Positions 11,383 to 22,288 of a stretch of 64,000 nucleotides of DNA are shown here, one piece after another. Location: the NCBI GenBank assembly GCA_009733575.1, contig ML769667.1, positions 23,787 through 87,786 on the forward strand. Direction: 5' to 3'. Under the pieces are notes generated by a model that worked only from the letters and a program-made list of their open reading frames with translations, searched no databases and had not been told where the DNA came from. Positions within the stretch are counted from its first letter, which is position 1. Each line of letters starts with the position of its first letter. Source of the stretch: Gymnopus androsaceus JB14 (Eukaryota; Basidiomycota; Agaricomycetes; Agaricales; Omphalotaceae). Position numbers and translations under genes: made by a program.

Positions 11383-12056
11383 CATCAGCAAAACCTGGGT
11401 GAAGGTCATAGCAGCTATAGCAATCTATAGCAAGTCATAGCAGCCATAGTGCTATGAAATGCTATGAGTTGCTATGAGTTGCTATGAGCTGCTATGAGAT
11501 CACCGCATACTCGAGCCAGCTGTCAACATTTTGACAGCTGTCACTCTCTTCCATTGATAGTATATAGCATCGACGAGCCATCGTAACTTCCCCAAGCTCC
11601 CTTCCTTCCCTCCCAAATTTCTTTTTTTTCCAAGTTGTTTCTAAGTCGCTTTGTCTTGGCATTCTCGGTGAGTTTCATTCAAGCCATTCAATGTCTAATT
11701 TAGCATTGCATACTATACTGTAGCTTTATCCATGCTATATACTAGTTACTGTAGCTCTGTTTTGGTAGACTATCCTACTATGTACTACTAATCCAATATA
11801 TATGATTTATTATAATTATTTGGTCCCGCAAGTGAACAATTCCAAAGACAACAAAAAAAAATGAATTGAAAGACTGACAGATGATGTGATGATGTGCCGT
11901 GAAATGCGAAATCCGTAGCAACCCATAGCAGCTCATAGCAATCCATAGCGATCCATAGCTCTGGATAGATGGGGACCTTGCTATGGGTGCTATGGGTGCT
12001 ATGAGTGCTGGATAGCGCTATCCAGCACTGTCCAGTACACCCAGGTTTTGCTGATG
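11383..12056. mobile_element. CATC-family palindromic element, copy 3, with extra internal segment
   Basis: The ends are CATCAGCAAAACCTGGGTG (11383) and its complement CACCCAGGTTTTGCTGATG (12056). Both outer parts match the 269-bp copies at 10761 and 41822. About 400 bp of unrelated, CpG-containing DNA sits in the middle (about 11490-11900). That core begins with a short palindrome (AGCTGTCAA cat TTGACAGCT) and holds a TATATA-like box. A pyrimidine-rich run follows, then CTCGGTGAGTTTC, which looks like a splice donor. The immediate flanks (TG left, GT right) do not show the clean 2-bp duplication seen in the other copies. Confidence 0.65.
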
Positions 12057-12085
12057 GTGCATTTTTTTAAATGTCTATGAGGGTA

Positions 12086-13293
12086 TTATACATACATTGG
12101 AGGTGCCTCCCCTGACTCCATCTGAGCTTCAAGATGCTGCATATGTTCCATCAACTGAACAATTGTAGTCCTCATCTCTGCATTTGAGTCCTGCAACAAT
12201 GCCACCTGAGATTGAACATTGTTCCTTTCAGGTAGTTCTAGCTGTTCCAGCCCACTCTGTCCAGATGATTCCAGTGAAGGTATAGGCACAGGAGAAATAA
12301 ATTGAGAGAGGTGCCCAAGTCGCACTGGCTGCAAAGAATGATTCTGGTCATAATCAATGCGATGCTTCTCCGACATGATAGCCTCTCCGGCAGTTGGGTT
12401 TCCTACTAAAGGTGTGATTTGGTTTTTTGTCTGATGGAGTCGATTTCGACGGCGGCGCAGGATGAGTAGGACACATATTCCAGCTGCCATTAGTGCAATC
12501 AATGATCCAGCTACACTTCCTCCAATAACTGCAGCTGATACTGTCTTTTGTGGAGCAATGGAAGTAGGTGATGGGGAAGTTTGAGTGGAAGTTGACAATG
12601 AAGAGCTAGTGGTTCAAACAATCAGTTGAATGTAACCCAATAATATAGTTGCTCAGAGCAACGAACCTGGGATTTGCTGTTGAAGATGAAGTTCCTGTAA
12701 TGGAAGAGAAGTTTGTTGTAATAATACCAGAGCTGGCACTACAAGTGTAATCAATGAGAAATGTTCCTGCACATGAATTAGTAATTACTGAAACAAACAT
12801 GCCTTGTATTTCCAGCGGAGGTTGATGTTGCTGTGGGATCGAGAAGACTACTAAAAGAACATGCGTTTACAGAAACAGGACTGCAAATGATCGACCGAAC
12901 CTTGTATTTTCATCTGAAGCTGACTCTGTCGTAAAAGAACTTGGAGGAGTGCTACTAACAGTGGAAAATGAGGAATCCAATTGGCAATAGTGATGTTTGA
13001 TGGGGAGAACAAACCTACGTTTGAGTACTTGAGGTGACAGTATCACTAGTTACCCCATCACCATCAGAGACGCCTGCAGGAAATACACTCCCATCCCCAA
13101 TCGAAACTATAGCATTAGCAGATCCACCGTCACTGGTCGAAGCGGAATCCACAATAGTCAAACCACTATCAGAAGCTGTTGAAGTACGCATGGGCAGGAT
13201 CCTGCCTGCAAAAGTAGAGGTTCGAGTCCAGTGAAAACAGGCGATAGATATGATCTGAAAGACGAAAGTAAATTCAGAGCATACTGTGGCCAC
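12086..13293 (-). CDS. Ser/Thr-rich single-pass membrane protein with C-terminal PPxY (family copy A)
   Basis: I do not recognise a named family. The 3' exon (12598-12086) encodes a Ser/Thr/Pro stretch, then one transmembrane helix (AAVIGGSVAGSLIALMAAGICVLLIL), a basic stop-transfer RRRRNR, and an acidic tail. A probable coiled coil (LLQDSNAEMRTTIVQLMEHMQHLEAQ) precedes the end, EAPPMYV. Upstream, minus-strand exons near 13290-13015, 12957-12905 and 12850-12800 add Ser/Thr-rich ectodomain separated by short introns (for example GTAGGT...TTAG at about 13014-12958). The architecture resembles fungal wall-stress or mucin-like sensors: a rigid ectodomain, one helix and a short signalling tail. 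PPMY fits PPxY, the ligand of WW domains such as those of Rsp5-type ubiquitin ligases. The start codon is uncertain; the coordinates cover the supported exons. Confidence 0.55.
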
Positions 13294-13979
13294 TGCTCTT
13301 AAGTATGATTAATCAATGATTCATCGGGTGACTGGCATGGTAATAGATAGATCAACAGCACTTGAGAGCATGATGGTCGAATGAGAATTCGACCAAGCTT
13401 GAGATATTGCTGCCGCGAACTTCGAATATATTTCGTGGATAGCGTATGATAGCTTTTTGAATCGTCAGCACAAGTGCTCGCATTGCTGGGGTAGAACTTT
13501 CAACTGGGATCATGAGTTGATCAACAGTATTCAGCATCTTCACAGAGAAGAAGACTAGGTATCCTGATTCCAGATACTATTCAGCCAGATCAGATGTATT
13601 TTGGTATTTTGGTAGTAGGAAGGCCACGGGAGACTCGCTTCTCGAGAAGACGTTTGCCTAGCAGTTTAGCATTTGAAACCAAAAACCACGAGAAAAGAGC
13701 CAAGACTTCCACAAATAAAAGTATTTCCGATTCAGTCTGTCAAGAGGACTAGTCATTTTCTCAAGTAGGTGCAACGTAGACCAAGTGTACTAGATGAGCA
13801 TTTGTTCAATGTTGAGGGATGAAGCGCCGAAAGTTGCGCTTGGCGCCTAAATTTTCCTCTTTCCTTCTCTTGTTTAAATGACTGGCCATGGGCTAATATC
13901 TTCGTTCTCTTTCCTTCCATTTACCGTTTTGTCATCTCCAAGCTCAAATTTGCGACTAATACACGCGGGTACAATTAAA

Positions 13980-14785
13980 AGTGATGGTAACAGACAAAGT
14001 GAGCAGCCGTCTCATTTTAAATCGCTTCCGAACGATCCCAGATTCCTCTTCCTCACAATTCTCAAAGTCATACTGAATCCTCAGAACTGACAGCAGAAGA
14101 AATTCACCGCCGACGCGTACAGGAGCTGAAAGAAAGTATGCGACGCGATATGATTGAACAGAGGAAGAAGGAGCTGGAGAAGAGACGAGAGGCTCGTTGA
14201 GATGGGAGATTGAGGGAACTCAGAGTATTGCGCTGGCTCAGACCCTTAGCACACAACGGAAGGAGGCACATCGCGGTAAGCTGGCTTCATTATCTTTTGC
14301 GAAGGTTACTCAATCGAACGCCATTTTTCAGGTTCTCGGTCCTTCAAAGAGTCTTTCGAAGCAGTCGACGCCGTCGAGAAGAAAGGTCCAGGATCATGGT
14401 TGAGTTATTCCCGGGTTTCCTTTCACCTTTCACCTTTCACCTTCTTAATGCTATTCTAGGCTTTTGTAGGCGCGCATAAGTTGCGTAGATGGCTTTTCAA
14501 GACGAGGGTAGCCTCTATGAACTATACAGAGCGAATTGTATGAATCAATCAACGTTCAGCGAATTACTCGAGGGTCGAGACTCCTCTAGATCTCCTGCGC
14601 AGGCACCTTCCAACCTCGCCGGAAACGAAAAATTCCTCAGTGCATTTGGCTCACTCCGTTATATTTCGAGCAGGGCAGTTGACTGGCATCAGCGGGGCGA
14701 GCGACGTTGGATATTTGTATTTTCGTACGCTGGAGATAGAATGACAGTGTATGAACTAGATCTGAAGATGCAAATATACGTTTAA
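13980..14785 (+). pseudogene. Unrecognised, probably decayed gene with a charged helix
   Basis: A good coding frame at about 14045-14200 gives SSELTAEEIHRRRVQELK and RRDMIEQRKKELEKRREAR, a strongly charged helix, and then meets TGA. A frame shifted by one base continues with WEIEGTQSIALAQTLSTQRK. Across a consensus intron (GGTAAGC...TTTTTCAG, about 14277-14331) it goes on with GSRSFKESFEAVDAVEKKG. A separate frame, 14489-14785, codes for 98 residues with no known motif. CpG is frequent, so the loss of frame looks recent, or my exon model is wrong. It converges on the LysM gene. I do not assign a function. Confidence 0.35.
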
Positions 14786-14877
14786 AGTGTTCAATTGAAA
14801 TCCGACTCTTTTATTTCCATTGTGTCATACTTATTCTACTATTGCACGCCTCTTGTCTAACTTTCCTTCCTTAGATC

Positions 14878-15708
14878 CTAGGCCTCGCTGGGAATACACA
14901 GAACCTGCACACACAGTCAACAATCAGCAACAACAGTTTGATCAGCATGGTCTGATACTTACCTCTCCAACCGCCAAGTTGTCGCAAAGGGGGTCGACTG
15001 CGGCGTTGGCAGCCTGCAATTCTGCGGCAGTAACGCCAAACTGGGCGGCAATCGAATCGCAGACATCACCAGGTCTGATGGTATATTGTGTAGCGCAGGG
15101 GATGCAGAGCACTTCGCCTACGCTAAGGTTACTACATTCCGCGTTCACAGCCTGAATGAAGAAAGTTTGAGCGTTCTAGCTGGATTAGGAAAACAAATGC
15201 TCTTACGGAGTTTGCAGCCACCAAAGCAGCGAATGTTGTGCCAAACTCTGCAGCGATTGCCACGCAGTTGTCGCCAGAAATAACGGTATGCTGAGCAGAG
15301 CAGCCTGTAGGAGGGAAAGGGATACAGAGCTTCTCCCCCACGGAAAGATTGTCGCAGTTGGCATCCACGGCCTGCATTGAAACGGAGATCAGTGGGTTGT
15401 TTTAACTAGAGACGGTTAAAAGAACTCGCACCGAATTGTCAGCGAGCAATGTAGCGTCCGATACCTGAAATTGAAGAAAAGTTAGCAATGTAACTAACTA
15501 ATGAAAAAAAAACCTACGTTAAACTTGGCTGCGATCGCAACGCAGTTATCGCCTGAGACGACGGTGTAGTTCGCTTGACAATTCAGAGCGAGGACGTGGG
15601 TACCTAAGACAAGAGTCATCTAGGTTAGCCTGTGATGAGTATCGATAGACTGGAAGCCATACCCATGAGAGCAGCGACCATGGCGAACAAGGAAAGACGA
15701 GCGAACAT
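14878..15708 (-). CDS. Secreted protein with three LysM domains
   Basis: Six exons join cleanly: 15708-15663, 15603-15518, 15464-15432, 15371-15207, 15151-14963 and 14904-14878. All introns are GT-AG and 54-60 bp, giving 181 residues. The N-terminus MFARLSLFAMVAALMG...VLA is a signal peptide. LysM1 runs YTVVSGDNCVAIAAKFN to GEKLCIP, LysM2 HTVISGDNCVAIAAEFG to GEVLCIP, and LysM3 YTIRPGDVCDSIAAQFG to GEVLCIPSEA-stop. Each module carries the conserved cysteines of fungal LysM effectors. Such proteins bind chitin oligomers in the apoplast or wall, and in other fungi they shield hyphae or blunt plant chitin sensing; the role here is inferred. Every module is split by an intron near its end, which fits growth by exon duplication. 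The gene is intact and CpG-rich. Confidence 0.9.
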
Positions 15709-15808
15709 AGTGAAAGAGAGAGGTGGAGAAGCAGGGAAGTAGAAGACGTTTAGGGTAAGAGAAGAGAACCTTCAATGACCTGGGGAAATAGCTGCAAAAC
15801 GTTCGACT

Positions 15809-15815
15809 CTTTATA
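15809..15815 (-). promoter_or_regulatory. Probable TATA box of the LysM gene
   Basis: TATAAAG on the minus strand lies about 100 bp upstream of the LysM start codon, a usual distance for a fungal promoter with a short leader. No other core element is evident. Confidence 0.45.
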
Positions 15816-15931
15816 GGTTGTCAAGCATGGTCTGGTTACCATAAAGAGATCTAGGAGTAGTGATCAATAGCATGCTTTGCTGTTGAACGAGTCAAGGCGG
15901 TCTTGAAATGCCGCAAATTGAATCCCGCGAG

Positions 15932-16225
15932 TCAGGGATCCAGAACGACATTTGGGAGAAGAATCATTTTCCAATTAGATGAATAAATGGGCGGGCTTAA
16001 CGCTGTTTTTGCGACGTTATCTGCCAGTGGCTTCAGCTGGCGGTACTTTGGCGGCACATATTTCTGGAGATTGTCCCAAAGACCCAAGAGCAACGCCAAC
16101 GCTTCGATAATTATCCACATACCAATAGTCCTGATCCCCGTTTTCTGAGTCGACCTCGTCCACTCCCGCTTCACAATACTAGCCAAGACTTGTTCAAGAT
16201 TGATGCGTTTCGCGTTCATCATCAC
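15932..16225 (-). CDS. Short hypothetical protein with one hydrophobic helix
   Basis: A 97-residue frame with a hydrophobic segment (TIGMWIIIEALALLLGLW) between charged flanks. There is no family match that I know. The region is CpG-rich, like the neighbouring LysM gene, so it may be a real gene or an exon of one. No intron signals make a longer model compelling. It lies about 220 bp upstream of the LysM start, in the same direction. Confidence 0.25.
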   Translation of the reverse strand: MMMNAKRINLEQVLASIVKREWTRSTQKTGIRTIGMWIIIEALALLLGLWDNLQKYVPPKYRQLKPLADNVAKTALSPPIYSSNWKMILLPNVVLDP

Positions 16226-16239
16226 ACGAACTTCACGGG

Positions 16240-17180
16240 AGTGCGAATATGACTGTCTTTTGATATAAATTTTATAGCATTTTTTGGACCTGGAAGGATT
16301 GAAACGAAACTCCCCATGACCCCTTCAATTCATGAGTCCAAGTGTCAAGTATTTGACCAAGACTAGGATAATATCAAGCTGGTTATCATAAAAGTCGCCG
16401 GTATTCGACCTGGGCACGTTCGCCGGAGGAGTCATGAACATGAATTCGCGGACTTGGCTGCGAGTTAAGGCTGCGATATGATCGAAATATCGATTTAGAG
16501 TTGAGAGCAGCTGGAAGAAACTAAGTACGCACTCATGTGGCCAGTGATTCTAATTCGATATTCCTTTGATATTCCTCCAGTTGGCCCTTAACTCACAGTC
16601 CAATAGATACGTATCATTTTTCAAAAAGTGGGAAGACCGATATGCCAAGGATGAAGCAACTTTAAAGGCGACTGTCAGTCGGTACCGTCAATTCAGAAGC
16701 GTAGGCGTAGGAGAGAAAGATTCACGCGTGTTTGGCGCGGGACGGCAGCTATAAACTAGCGCTCATAGTACTACGCGAGTTGGGTTTCTATTTTTCTATC
16801 ATTCTTTTTCTTCGTTTTACTACTCATCTGGAATCATGGAATTTAAATGAGTTCAACGAAAATTCGACTATCTTCAGCTTTTCTTACCTGTCGATTGATA
16901 GGCTTCATAAAGCCCACCAGGGACTTACATACTTTGTTGAATTTGCCACAACTAGGAAGTTCTATCATGTCCTTCTTTCGCGGTTCTCGTCTAACTCGCT
17001 CACTGGTAACTCACTGGTGATCAATCTATCCAACTTCCGGCTTGATTTCCTTTGACTTCGTGGCATACGTCCTGCTCAATGGAAACTACTGGTATTCAAG
17101 TACGACCTCTGATCTCCTTACTCGCTCCCCGTTCGTCGGACCAACGTTGGATCATCCTTGCGTTCCTATTATTAACCACC
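16240..17180. other. Stretch without a supported gene
   Basis: Frames of 60-107 codons exist on the plus strand (16566-16754, 16732-17055), but they overlap out of frame, lack motifs and have no splice logic. I treat the stretch as intergenic. Confidence 0.4.
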
Positions 17181-17189
17181 AATATCTTT

Positions 17190-18218
17190 CTACGTTGATA
17201 CATATGTTGGAGGCGGTGCGTCTGATCCTTCCTCTGCCATATCCGCCTCAATTTGTGCTTCTAGACGCCGCACATGCACCATCATCCTATTCATGGTAGC
17301 CCTCATCTCTTCATTTGAATCCTGTAAAGATGCCATCTGCGATCGAACGTCGTCGACTTCCGTTTGAGGTCTCATCTGTCGTTCTGTGCGAATACCAGAA
17401 AATGATCGTTCTGAGGGGGTTTGGAAGGGATTAAGATTGGGTTCATTGGTTCCAGCATCCAAGTCCTGTTGGATGATACGCCTCTTTTCGGTACTGGGGT
17501 CTTCCAGCGGCATGATTTCGAGGTCTATGCGACGGGAATTTCCGCGGCGACGACGTATAAACAAGACCGTACATATTCCTCCTGCAAGCAGTACAATCAG
17601 TGCCGCAGCTACAATTCCTCCAATAAAGCCTGCCGCGGATTGGCTCTCGCGGGATGGTCCTTGATAATTGTACTTGTAGGCACCGGCGTAGTACCAGTAA
17701 TGGTGGAAGTCAAGACGGGCACAGAACTAGTGAAAGTAGTCTTGAAAGTTCCAGAAGTGGAGGTGAACACTTCAGCACTAAATAGACGTGGAAACTGTGG
17801 TGAAAGTGGAAAGTTGTTCGCTGGAACTGGCGGCTGCCCTCTGGGCCCCCGAGATGGAAACTGCGGTGGAAGTGGAAAGTTGTTCTCCGGAAGCAACCGT
17901 ACTGGCAGCCAGCTGGGTTCCCGAACTGGGGCCCCTATGGTTTGGAATTTAGTTCGCTTTTCAGTGACAAACACGAGCGCAAACGTACGCAAACTCAGTC
18001 ACTGTAACTTGAAGAGGAACCGGAAGATCAACTGATGAGGGAATTCCTAGAGTCGAAGACGTTGGGGTGGCAGATACATCCGGTAAGAAGCCTGTGTTCG
18101 ATCCTCCCTCCTTTATGCTCAAGTGAGCGTGACGGTGGCCCCTACTATCTTTACCTGCACCAACTCTTTCAGCAGTTTCGCCAGCAATGACTGCAGTAAA
18201 AAATGTGGTGTTGGACAT
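17190..18218 (-). CDS. Ser/Thr-rich single-pass membrane protein with C-terminal PPxY (family copy B)
   Basis: Not a family I can name. The 5' exon starts MSNTTFFTAVIAGETAERV (ATG at 18218) and holds LSIKEGGSNTGFLPDVSATP, a block shared with copies C and D. Middle exons are Ser/Thr-rich (FTSTSGTFKTTFTSSVP, LTSTITGTTPVPTS). The last part has a transmembrane helix (GGIVAAALIVLLAGGICTVLFI), a basic RRRRGNSRR stop-transfer, and a coiled coil (MASLQDSNEEMRATMNRMM, HVRRLEAQIEAD). It ends DAPPPTYVST-stop. The PPTY motif fits a WW-domain ligand, as in copy A. Internal intron boundaries are uncertain. This copy keeps its CpG sites, unlike copy C at 34146, so it is probably the functional member. Confidence 0.5.
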
Positions 18219-18364
18219 GAGGCAGAGTCACAGTATGAGCGATACTGTTACTAGTGGTGAACTAGATTTCAGTTGGTGGGCTGCTGTCAACAACAAGTTG
18301 TAAGTAGGGACCCACACCATCCCAAGTCGAATTAGAAACGTACGTATCCACCTCTCCGATTCAG

Positions 18365-18950
18365 TATGGCTTACACTATTGCACCTTCAGATATCTAGAT
18401 CTAGATCCTGCTAAAAGAAGTATGTACTACGTGGACGAGGGCAGAACGTAAGACCGTCATCATTTACTTATACAGAGCCTGCTAAAAATAATAGGGCGCT
18501 ACGCGGCCTCCCATCCTTGACATATACTTATCTGATGAGTTACCCTAGCAGCCATCCAAACGATGGGAGGCCAGAGCAACTTATCCATGCCCTACGCCAC
18601 AGGCAAACAAGCGCGAACAGTCAAAGATAAATTCTTTACTTCAATGGAGCAGTGTTACACAGGTATACACCACTGCCAAAGTGCGCTAAATATCTTCTTC
18701 CCGCATGGATATTTAATGAACTGAGGCACCTGTTGATTTTGAGGTGTAGAAGACAGATGAGGGAGAGAAGGTTAGGAGTTGGGATTGTCTTTCTCCATCT
18801 TCAATCTCAATCCATCAGCAAAGATTATCTGACTCTGAGGTCACTCAAAATGATGTACTTCTATCTCCAAATTTCCTGTCCAATCCGCTCATCCACGATC
18901 CCTCATCTCTTTATTGTTGCTGGCTCATCTCAGGGGAAGGCCCCGCACCG
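18365..18950. repeat. 5'-flanking segment of copy B, duplicated at 36285-36420 plus 40212-40560
   Basis: GGCTTACACTATTGCACCTTC at 18369 and the following 110 bp recur at 36285-36417. TTACCCTAGCAGCCATCCAA at about 18540 onward, including AATGAACTGAGGCACCTGTTG, recurs at 40215-40560. So the two distant blocks were once adjacent, and the Plavaka element now separates them. A third, partial relative lies at 20210-20340. Confidence 0.65.
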
Positions 18951-19429
18951 CTACCAAACCGATGCTTACAATAAACCAGAATTAGAGATGGATTCATCAT
19001 AGACCCCGAAAGATGAGGGAGAGAAGAAAACGAACTTGTAGGTTTTTGTTCTAGCGAAGGAAGCGGCGGCTTAGGCACTCTCCGTCTCGCTTTCCTTCAC
19101 CACAATACACAGATCCTGCGTGGGGCCGCCCTAGTAAGTAGTATGGTCTAAATAGTCTATTGGTATCACATATCAACTCTAAGCTAAAAGTTTGGAGCTG
19201 AATGCATTCAGTGTTCATAAGTGCACAGGGCTGGAGTCCGGCAACTTGCCATTAGCACGTATTTTGCTCTTCAATTTTTTTTCTTGGAAGAGGTGGATAG
19301 AGTGTTGGGATACACGGGTGCGTCGTCCGTGTCAGCAACCAAGATAGCCAAGCCGCAAACTTGTTTCGGTAGTGGTAGTGTAAAAATTCAGTATTAAAAG
19401 AGGAAGCTGTGGTGTAAGCTGTGGTGACA

Positions 19430-20340
19430 GTGATTGTGGTGGTGGATACATCATGCATCTGGTAAGGAATCTATCTTGGTTCCTCCTTCCTTGATGCTCG
19501 AGTGCCAGTGAATGGACAATGTGGCGTTGGACATGATGTTAACGCAGTATGATGAAAGTGACACAGTCTGGTGGGGAAAACGTTCAGTTTGTGTTTCTGA
19601 CTGTTGAAGCAGACATATGATCAACAAATGGTGAGATCCATTACTCACCTGGTTATGTAGCAAGTAGACTGGTCTGGAGGACTAGTTGGAGAGCGAAGAG
19701 TTCTTGTATAGACAAGTAGTAGTACAACTGAGTGTGCTAAGGAGTACGGATACTAGGTACAGTATTTATACTAAGTACGACTACAACTATACAGTATCAT
19801 AGTAAGGTGGCTTAGGGCATAGGGTACGATCATAATGGTTCAACAGCATGTAAGTACGATGTAAGATCGAGTAATTACGACTACGTTCGACTACTATTGT
19901 ATTGAACAGTTCATATGCTTCATAAGCGTATGTATCATATTTATAGAACTAGCGAATGGCATAATTACAGCGTCTAGTATGCTTATTGAGCAAATACAAA
20001 GACAGTGCTGTTGCCTTATGTAGCGCAGCTACAAAGGTGTTTCAAGGAGTATTAACGGGACGAAAGACTCATGTCGAGTCGATCAATGACATCACTATCG
20101 TAAGCGTCAGATCCTTTCAACACTGACAACGTCAAGTCATAAGTAGGATCCATACCAATGACCATCCTCCAAGTCTGACAACGCACCTAAATTTATCTTC
20201 ACCTTTCAGTATATCTTACACTATTGCACTCCAGAATTTAGATCCCGCTAGAGGATAGATGGGGCACTACATGGACAAGAGAAATAAACATCTGCAAGTC
20301 TAGCTTTGTGGTTATTTGCTTATACAGAGATCCAGTGGTG
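19430..20340 (-). pseudogene. Truncated copy D of the membrane protein family, split by an insertion
   Basis: At 19543-19451 the minus strand encodes MSNATLSIHWHSSIKEGG and SLPDA, matching the N-terminal block of copies B and C. A Ser/Thr-rich piece (STTTITVTTAYTTASS) follows toward 19380. The upstream flank (20130-20340, with GTCAAGTCATAAGTAGGATC) matches 36210-36410. About 400 bp between 19670 and 20080 has no counterpart in copy C and is probably an inserted sequence that I cannot name. The transmembrane and PPxY parts are missing. Confidence 0.5.
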
Positions 20341-21064
20341 AATATAAAGCACAAACTACAGCAACTTGTTTGAAAATGACGGTTTCTGCTGTGAGCTTAG
20401 TACAAGTAGTTTCTATCTCACTGTTGGACAGATGCATGAGGATGATGATGATGGTTGACCGATTGTTTTGTTTTTGAATAATCAGGGAGTTAAATTTATA
20501 CTTATTGTCAATTGTTACGAGCAGACTCAAACTGAGCTTGAACCTGGGATCTCCTGTGCACATACAGATATATTATTCAACCATGCCGTTGAAGTTGAGC
20601 CGTTTGTATCGGAGGGTGATGTTCCTCATACCGGATCGTAACTAACCAGATATTGACGGAGGGCAATGTTTTCTTGTAGTACTACATTGCAGCTAATCAG
20701 GTATCAATCTGATGAAGAAAGGTATATCACCGTATATGTACATGTGGGTAATGCTAGCAGAGGTGGCTGAGCCTAACCCGTTTCTTGCTTTGTCAACTTT
20801 GTCTCACTTCAGTCTCATATTACTCGGAACATACTGGTGTGTATTTTTTTCATTAGCAACAACAGGAATCAAAATCTAGCCTGAGTGTTATTATCTACCT
20901 ACTTACCCTACTAGAGATCTAGAATTGTTTGACACAGAAAATCAGTTATTCCAAACCCATTGCACCCAGCTTTACCCAGGCTAGCAAGGACACAAGCAGT
21001 GTTTCTATGCACACTGCTCTTACACTTAAAGATGGGGGAGACATTAACGACGATGGAGGTTGTT

Positions 21065-21121
21065 GTGCACTTTACCTCTCTGCCAATAAAGCCAGCTTGA
21101 TGGCAGAGAGGTAAAGTGCAC
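21065..21121. repeat. Perfect hairpin, 20-bp arms and 17-bp loop
   Basis: GTGCACTTTACCTCTCTGCC at 21065-21084 is exactly complementary to 21102-21121. It lies in the 5' part of copy E. It could be a tiny palindromic element or a fold-back made during repair; no protein meaning is apparent. Confidence 0.7.
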
Positions 21122-21444
21122 ATATCCTTAATAGAGGTAGCGCCTTTTTGCCATTGTCAGCCTCTCTACAACGTCTGACAGTGAGGGTAGCACTATCATT
21201 GCCACATTCACCCTCCCACAACAGTTGACACTGGGGGTATCACCTTAACCACTCTTGCCAGGGCCTCGGATGAGAGTGAGGGTACCACCGTTGTTGCCAC
21301 CATTTCCCTCCACACTTCTGGCACTACCTCCATTGGCACTGACATTGCTACAACTACTGCAACTACCCCAAGGTACATTCTATTAGGTGTTATTAGTAAA
21401 TATCCTGCAACTGAAGCAAGATCCACAGCCCAGGTACAGCTCCT

Positions 21445-21563
21445 CATCAACAAAACCTGGGTGATCCCATAGCAAGGTCCCCCTCTGTGCAGCTCTGCAC
21501 AGAGCTGCACAGAGCTGCACAGAGGGGGACCTTGCTATGGCGGACACCCAGGTTTTGCTGATG
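21445..21563. mobile_element. CATC-family palindromic element, copy 4 (CTGCACAGAG type), 119 bp
   Basis: The ends are CATCAACAAAACCTGGGTG (21445) and CACCCAGGTTTTGCTGATG (ending 21563). The duplication CT is at 21443-21444 and 21564-21565. Inside, an outer module AGCAAGGTCCCCCTCTGTGC pairs with its complement and encloses tandem CAGAGCTGCA units. It is the shortest complete copy, essentially two ends plus one fold-back array. Confidence 0.8.
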
Positions 21564-22288
21564 CTTTTCAATCAAAAAGGCCTTCAGTGGCACTTATTGG
21601 AGGAGGTCTAGCTGGCTCACTGACTGTGCTTTTAGCTGCAGAAATATGCATTTTCCTCCTTGTGTGCCACAAGTGGCATTCTCAACATTGACATACACAT
21701 ATTACACCTCTGGAAGGAAGCTCACACCAATTAGATTCAAATTCAAGCCCAGCTGATCCCCAGACTGGTGAGAAGGGCAAAAAAAATACCACAAAGTTCA
21801 AACACCTCACAGTCATGGTCTGATTTTGTTGCTGAAGCACCATCAGACACATCAAAGAATCCCAGTCATTCTTAGTGACAAAAATTGCTTAAAACAGAGG
21901 CTGATGATTTCCGATCTCAGATGGAATCATTGCATCTCCTGGTGCAAGACTCAAATCTCAAAATGAGAGCTACAATGGTCTGCATGATGGAGCATGTACA
22001 ACGCATAGAAGCCCAGATTGAGTCAGACTGGGCAAGAGAGATTTTGCATTCAAATGTCCCACCTCCAACATATGTATCTTCATAGTGGCATAGAATGTTT
22101 TATGTCTGCAATATAACAGGTACATTGGCAACTGCCAACTTCAGTCCCATGCTAAGTACCGCGGCCCACGGGTTGACTGGGTTTGAGAAAATTGGCTGGT
22201 GACTTTGCAGCCTTCTGGTAATGGTGTAGCACCTGCGCCAATCTAGTACACAGGAGACCGAGTTAAGTAATGAATACTTAAGTAAAAC

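Larger units (their letters stand above)
20960..22085 (+). pseudogene. Decayed copy E of the PPxY membrane protein family
   Basis: Plus-strand translation near 21170-21370 gives Ser/Thr-rich repeats (SEGSTIIATFTL, then EGTTVVATISLHTSGTTS). At 21570-21680 it gives a transmembrane helix (VALIGGGLAGSLTVLLAAEICIFLLV), and at 21885-22085 the coiled coil and the end NVPPPTYVSS-stop. Stops and frameshifts lie between these, for example TGA after HSQH at about 21690. A CATC-family element (21445-21563) sits just before the transmembrane exon. It is on the opposite strand to copies A-D, so the family was spread by inversion or rearrangement as well as direct duplication. Confidence 0.6.

Noticed and set aside
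11209..11409. Minus frame with SLLSFLLELENNL and IIALLASVSSCC as another membrane gene copy
   Set aside because: The similarity to the family TM segment is only hydrophobic composition, and the frame runs into the CATC element end.
16732..17055. 107-codon plus frame as a gene
   Set aside because: No motif, overlaps another frame, no splice signals.
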